Below the pieces are notes generated by a model, which was given only the letters and a program-made list of their open reading frames with translations, did no database searches and was not told the origin of the DNA. From assembly GCA_003070825.1 (NCBI GenBank), contig QBLP01000010.1:1-21920 (forward strand): a stretch of 21,920 nt of DNA, read 5' to 3'. Below, in pieces: positions 20,985 to 21,920 of this stretch (positions within the stretch are counted from its first letter, which is position 1; every line of letters begins with the position of its first letter). This stretch comes from Halanaerobium sp. GTDB lineage: Bacteria > Bacillota > Halanaerobiia > Halanaerobiales > Halanaerobiaceae. The translations under genes and the position numbers were made by a program.

Positions 20985-21890
20985 ATGGCTAAAAGGCTTT
21001 TGAGTTCAAATAGTTCTGAACTATTAAGTTACAGCAAAGAAGAGCTGCTGCAGTCAATAAAACTATCAGAGGGAAGAACTATTATCTCCGAAGTAATTGG
21101 AGAAGAATCTTTATTTAGAGATGTTAGTAATGCAGAAGTAGCAGCAGCCTTTGGCGCAGATATTTTACTGTTAAATTTATTTGATTTAAATCAGCCGAAA
21201 TTCAAAAATATTAAAGCCGGTAGTGCTGGTGAAATAGTAGAGTCAATAAAAAAATTAACCGGACGACCTCTGGGGATAAATCTGGAACCTGTCAGCAGAG
21301 ATAATGCTCAGTCAGATAATTTTATAGAGTTAAGCTCTGGACGTAAAGCCACCTTAAATAACATTGAAAAGGCTGTTAAGGCAGGTTTTAATATGATTAC
21401 TTTTACCGGCAACCCTTCGGTCGGAGTCAGCAATCAGGCAATAATTGAGGCTGTTAAAATGGCTGATCAGAATTTCGGAGATCAGATCATAATAACTGCA
21501 GGTAAGATGCATATGGCAGGTATAGATGAAGAATATCTGGCAGCTAAATATATTGATTCTTTAATTTCAGCCGGAACAGATGTCATTCTGCTTCCTGCAG
21601 CCGGAACTGTGCCTGGAATCGATGTAAATTCCTTAAAAGAGATAATAAAGTTAATTCATAATCGGGGTAAACTTGCCCTAACAGCAATTGGAACTTCTCA
21701 GGAAAGCTCTGAGCCAGAAACAATTAGAGAAATCGCTCTGATGAGTAAGATGGCTGGTGCAGATATCCAGCATATTGGTGATGCAGCTTATGGTGGCATA
21801 GCAATACCGGAGAATATTTTGAGCTTATCGAAAACAATTAGAGGAAAGCGCCACAGCTACCGCAGAATGGCTCTTTCAATCAATCGTTAA
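20985..21890 (+). CDS. TIM-barrel-like protein of an uncharacterised PTS-associated family (probably DUF7916)
   Basis: A 301-residue soluble protein of unknown function. ATG 20985 follows AAGGGAG at 20971-20977. It begins MAKRLLSSNSSEL, with SEGRTIISEVIGEES (residues 28-42), NAEVAAAFGADILLLNLFDLN (49-69), a central IITAGKMHMAGIDEEY stretch and a late AGADIQHIGDAAYGG. The repeated pattern of strand, helix and glycine turn (AGTDVILLPAAGTVPGID, GKLALTAIGTSQES) suggests a TIM barrel of the phosphoenolpyruvate-mutase-like or aldolase-like kind. Similar proteins are, as I recall, encoded beside PTS transporters and sometimes misnamed haloacid dehalogenase-like; I recall the family as DUF7916, but the number should be checked. 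It may act on the incoming sugar phosphate. No catalytic residues can be assigned. Confidence 0.7.
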   Translation: MAKRLLSSNSSELLSYSKEELLQSIKLSEGRTIISEVIGEESLFRDVSNAEVAAAFGADILLLNLFDLNQPKFKNIKAGSAGEIVESIKKLTGRPLGINLEPVSRDNAQSDNFIELSSGRKATLNNIEKAVKAGFNMITFTGNPSVGVSNQAIIEAVKMADQNFGDQIIITAGKMHMAGIDEEYLAAKYIDSLISAGTDVILLPAAGTVPGIDVNSLKEIIKLIHNRGKLALTAIGTSQESSEPETIREIALMSKMAGADIQHIGDAAYGGIAIPENILSLSKTIRGKRHSYRRMALSINR

Positions 21891-21920
21891 TAATTATTAA
21901 ATTATTTTACTCAATAATTT

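Noticed and set aside
1..21920. tRNA, rRNA, CRISPR array, IS element or attachment site
   Set aside because: No cloverleaf-like sequence, regularly spaced repeats, transposase motifs or long terminal repeats were found on reading both strands.

Overview
The window looks like chromosomal DNA from a low-GC, strictly anaerobic, fermentative bacterium of the Firmicutes/Halanaerobiales type, with Halanaerobium-like as the best guess. The grounds are AT-rich spacers, strong AGGAGG-type ribosome binding sites, frequent TTG starts, consensus sigma-A promoters, a glmS ribozyme, an EndoA-type mazEF and a multisubunit bifurcating-type [FeFe]-hydrogenase operon. No rRNA, tRNA, IS element, phage gene or CRISPR array was seen. 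All convincing genes lie on the plus strand.

Layout. (1) 1-4761: c-di-AMP and amino-sugar/cell-wall block: the 3' part of cdaA, a short single-repeat cdaR-like gene, glmM, a glmS ribozyme leader, glmS and a terminator. (2) 4837-9660: housekeeping genes: acpS, the bifunctional NAD(P)HX repair enzyme, dCTP deaminase, and an SF1 UPF1-like helicase with an unusual N-terminal DbpA-type RNA-binding domain. (3) 9781-10740: a toxin-antitoxin locus. A mazE-mazF pair with its own promoter is preceded by a separate transcription unit (consensus promoter, 48-codon ORF, terminator). The small protein resembles only the toxin-binding tail of the MazE next door. (4) 10771-19247: a ten-gene hydrogenase operon. 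Its first half is a putative sensing cassette (DRTGG protein, RsbW-like ATPase, sensory-type [FeFe]-hydrogenase homologue, second DRTGG protein, PHP phosphoesterase). Its second half is the HndA/GHKL/HndB/HndC/HndD bifurcating hydrogenase. A strong promoter, two palindromes and a final terminator bracket it. (5) 19285-21890: a GlcNAc/glucose-family PTS EIIBC gene under a consensus promoter, then a TIM-barrel-like gene of an uncharacterised PTS-associated family.

How it fits together. GlmM and GlmS make UDP-GlcNAc precursors, and the ribozyme shuts glmS down when GlcN6P is plentiful. The PTS at the other end could feed the same pool if its substrate is GlcNAc. CdaA and CdaR next to GlmM is the conserved cdaA-cdaR-glmM arrangement linking c-di-AMP to wall synthesis. 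The hydrogenase operon probably disposes of fermentative reductant from NADH and reduced ferredoxin, while the upstream cassette likely senses H2 or redox state. The points most worth a second look are the stand-alone antitoxin-tail gene, the HydS/DRTGG/PHP signalling cassette, the helicase fusion and the strong Shine-Dalgarno just before the ribozyme cleavage site.
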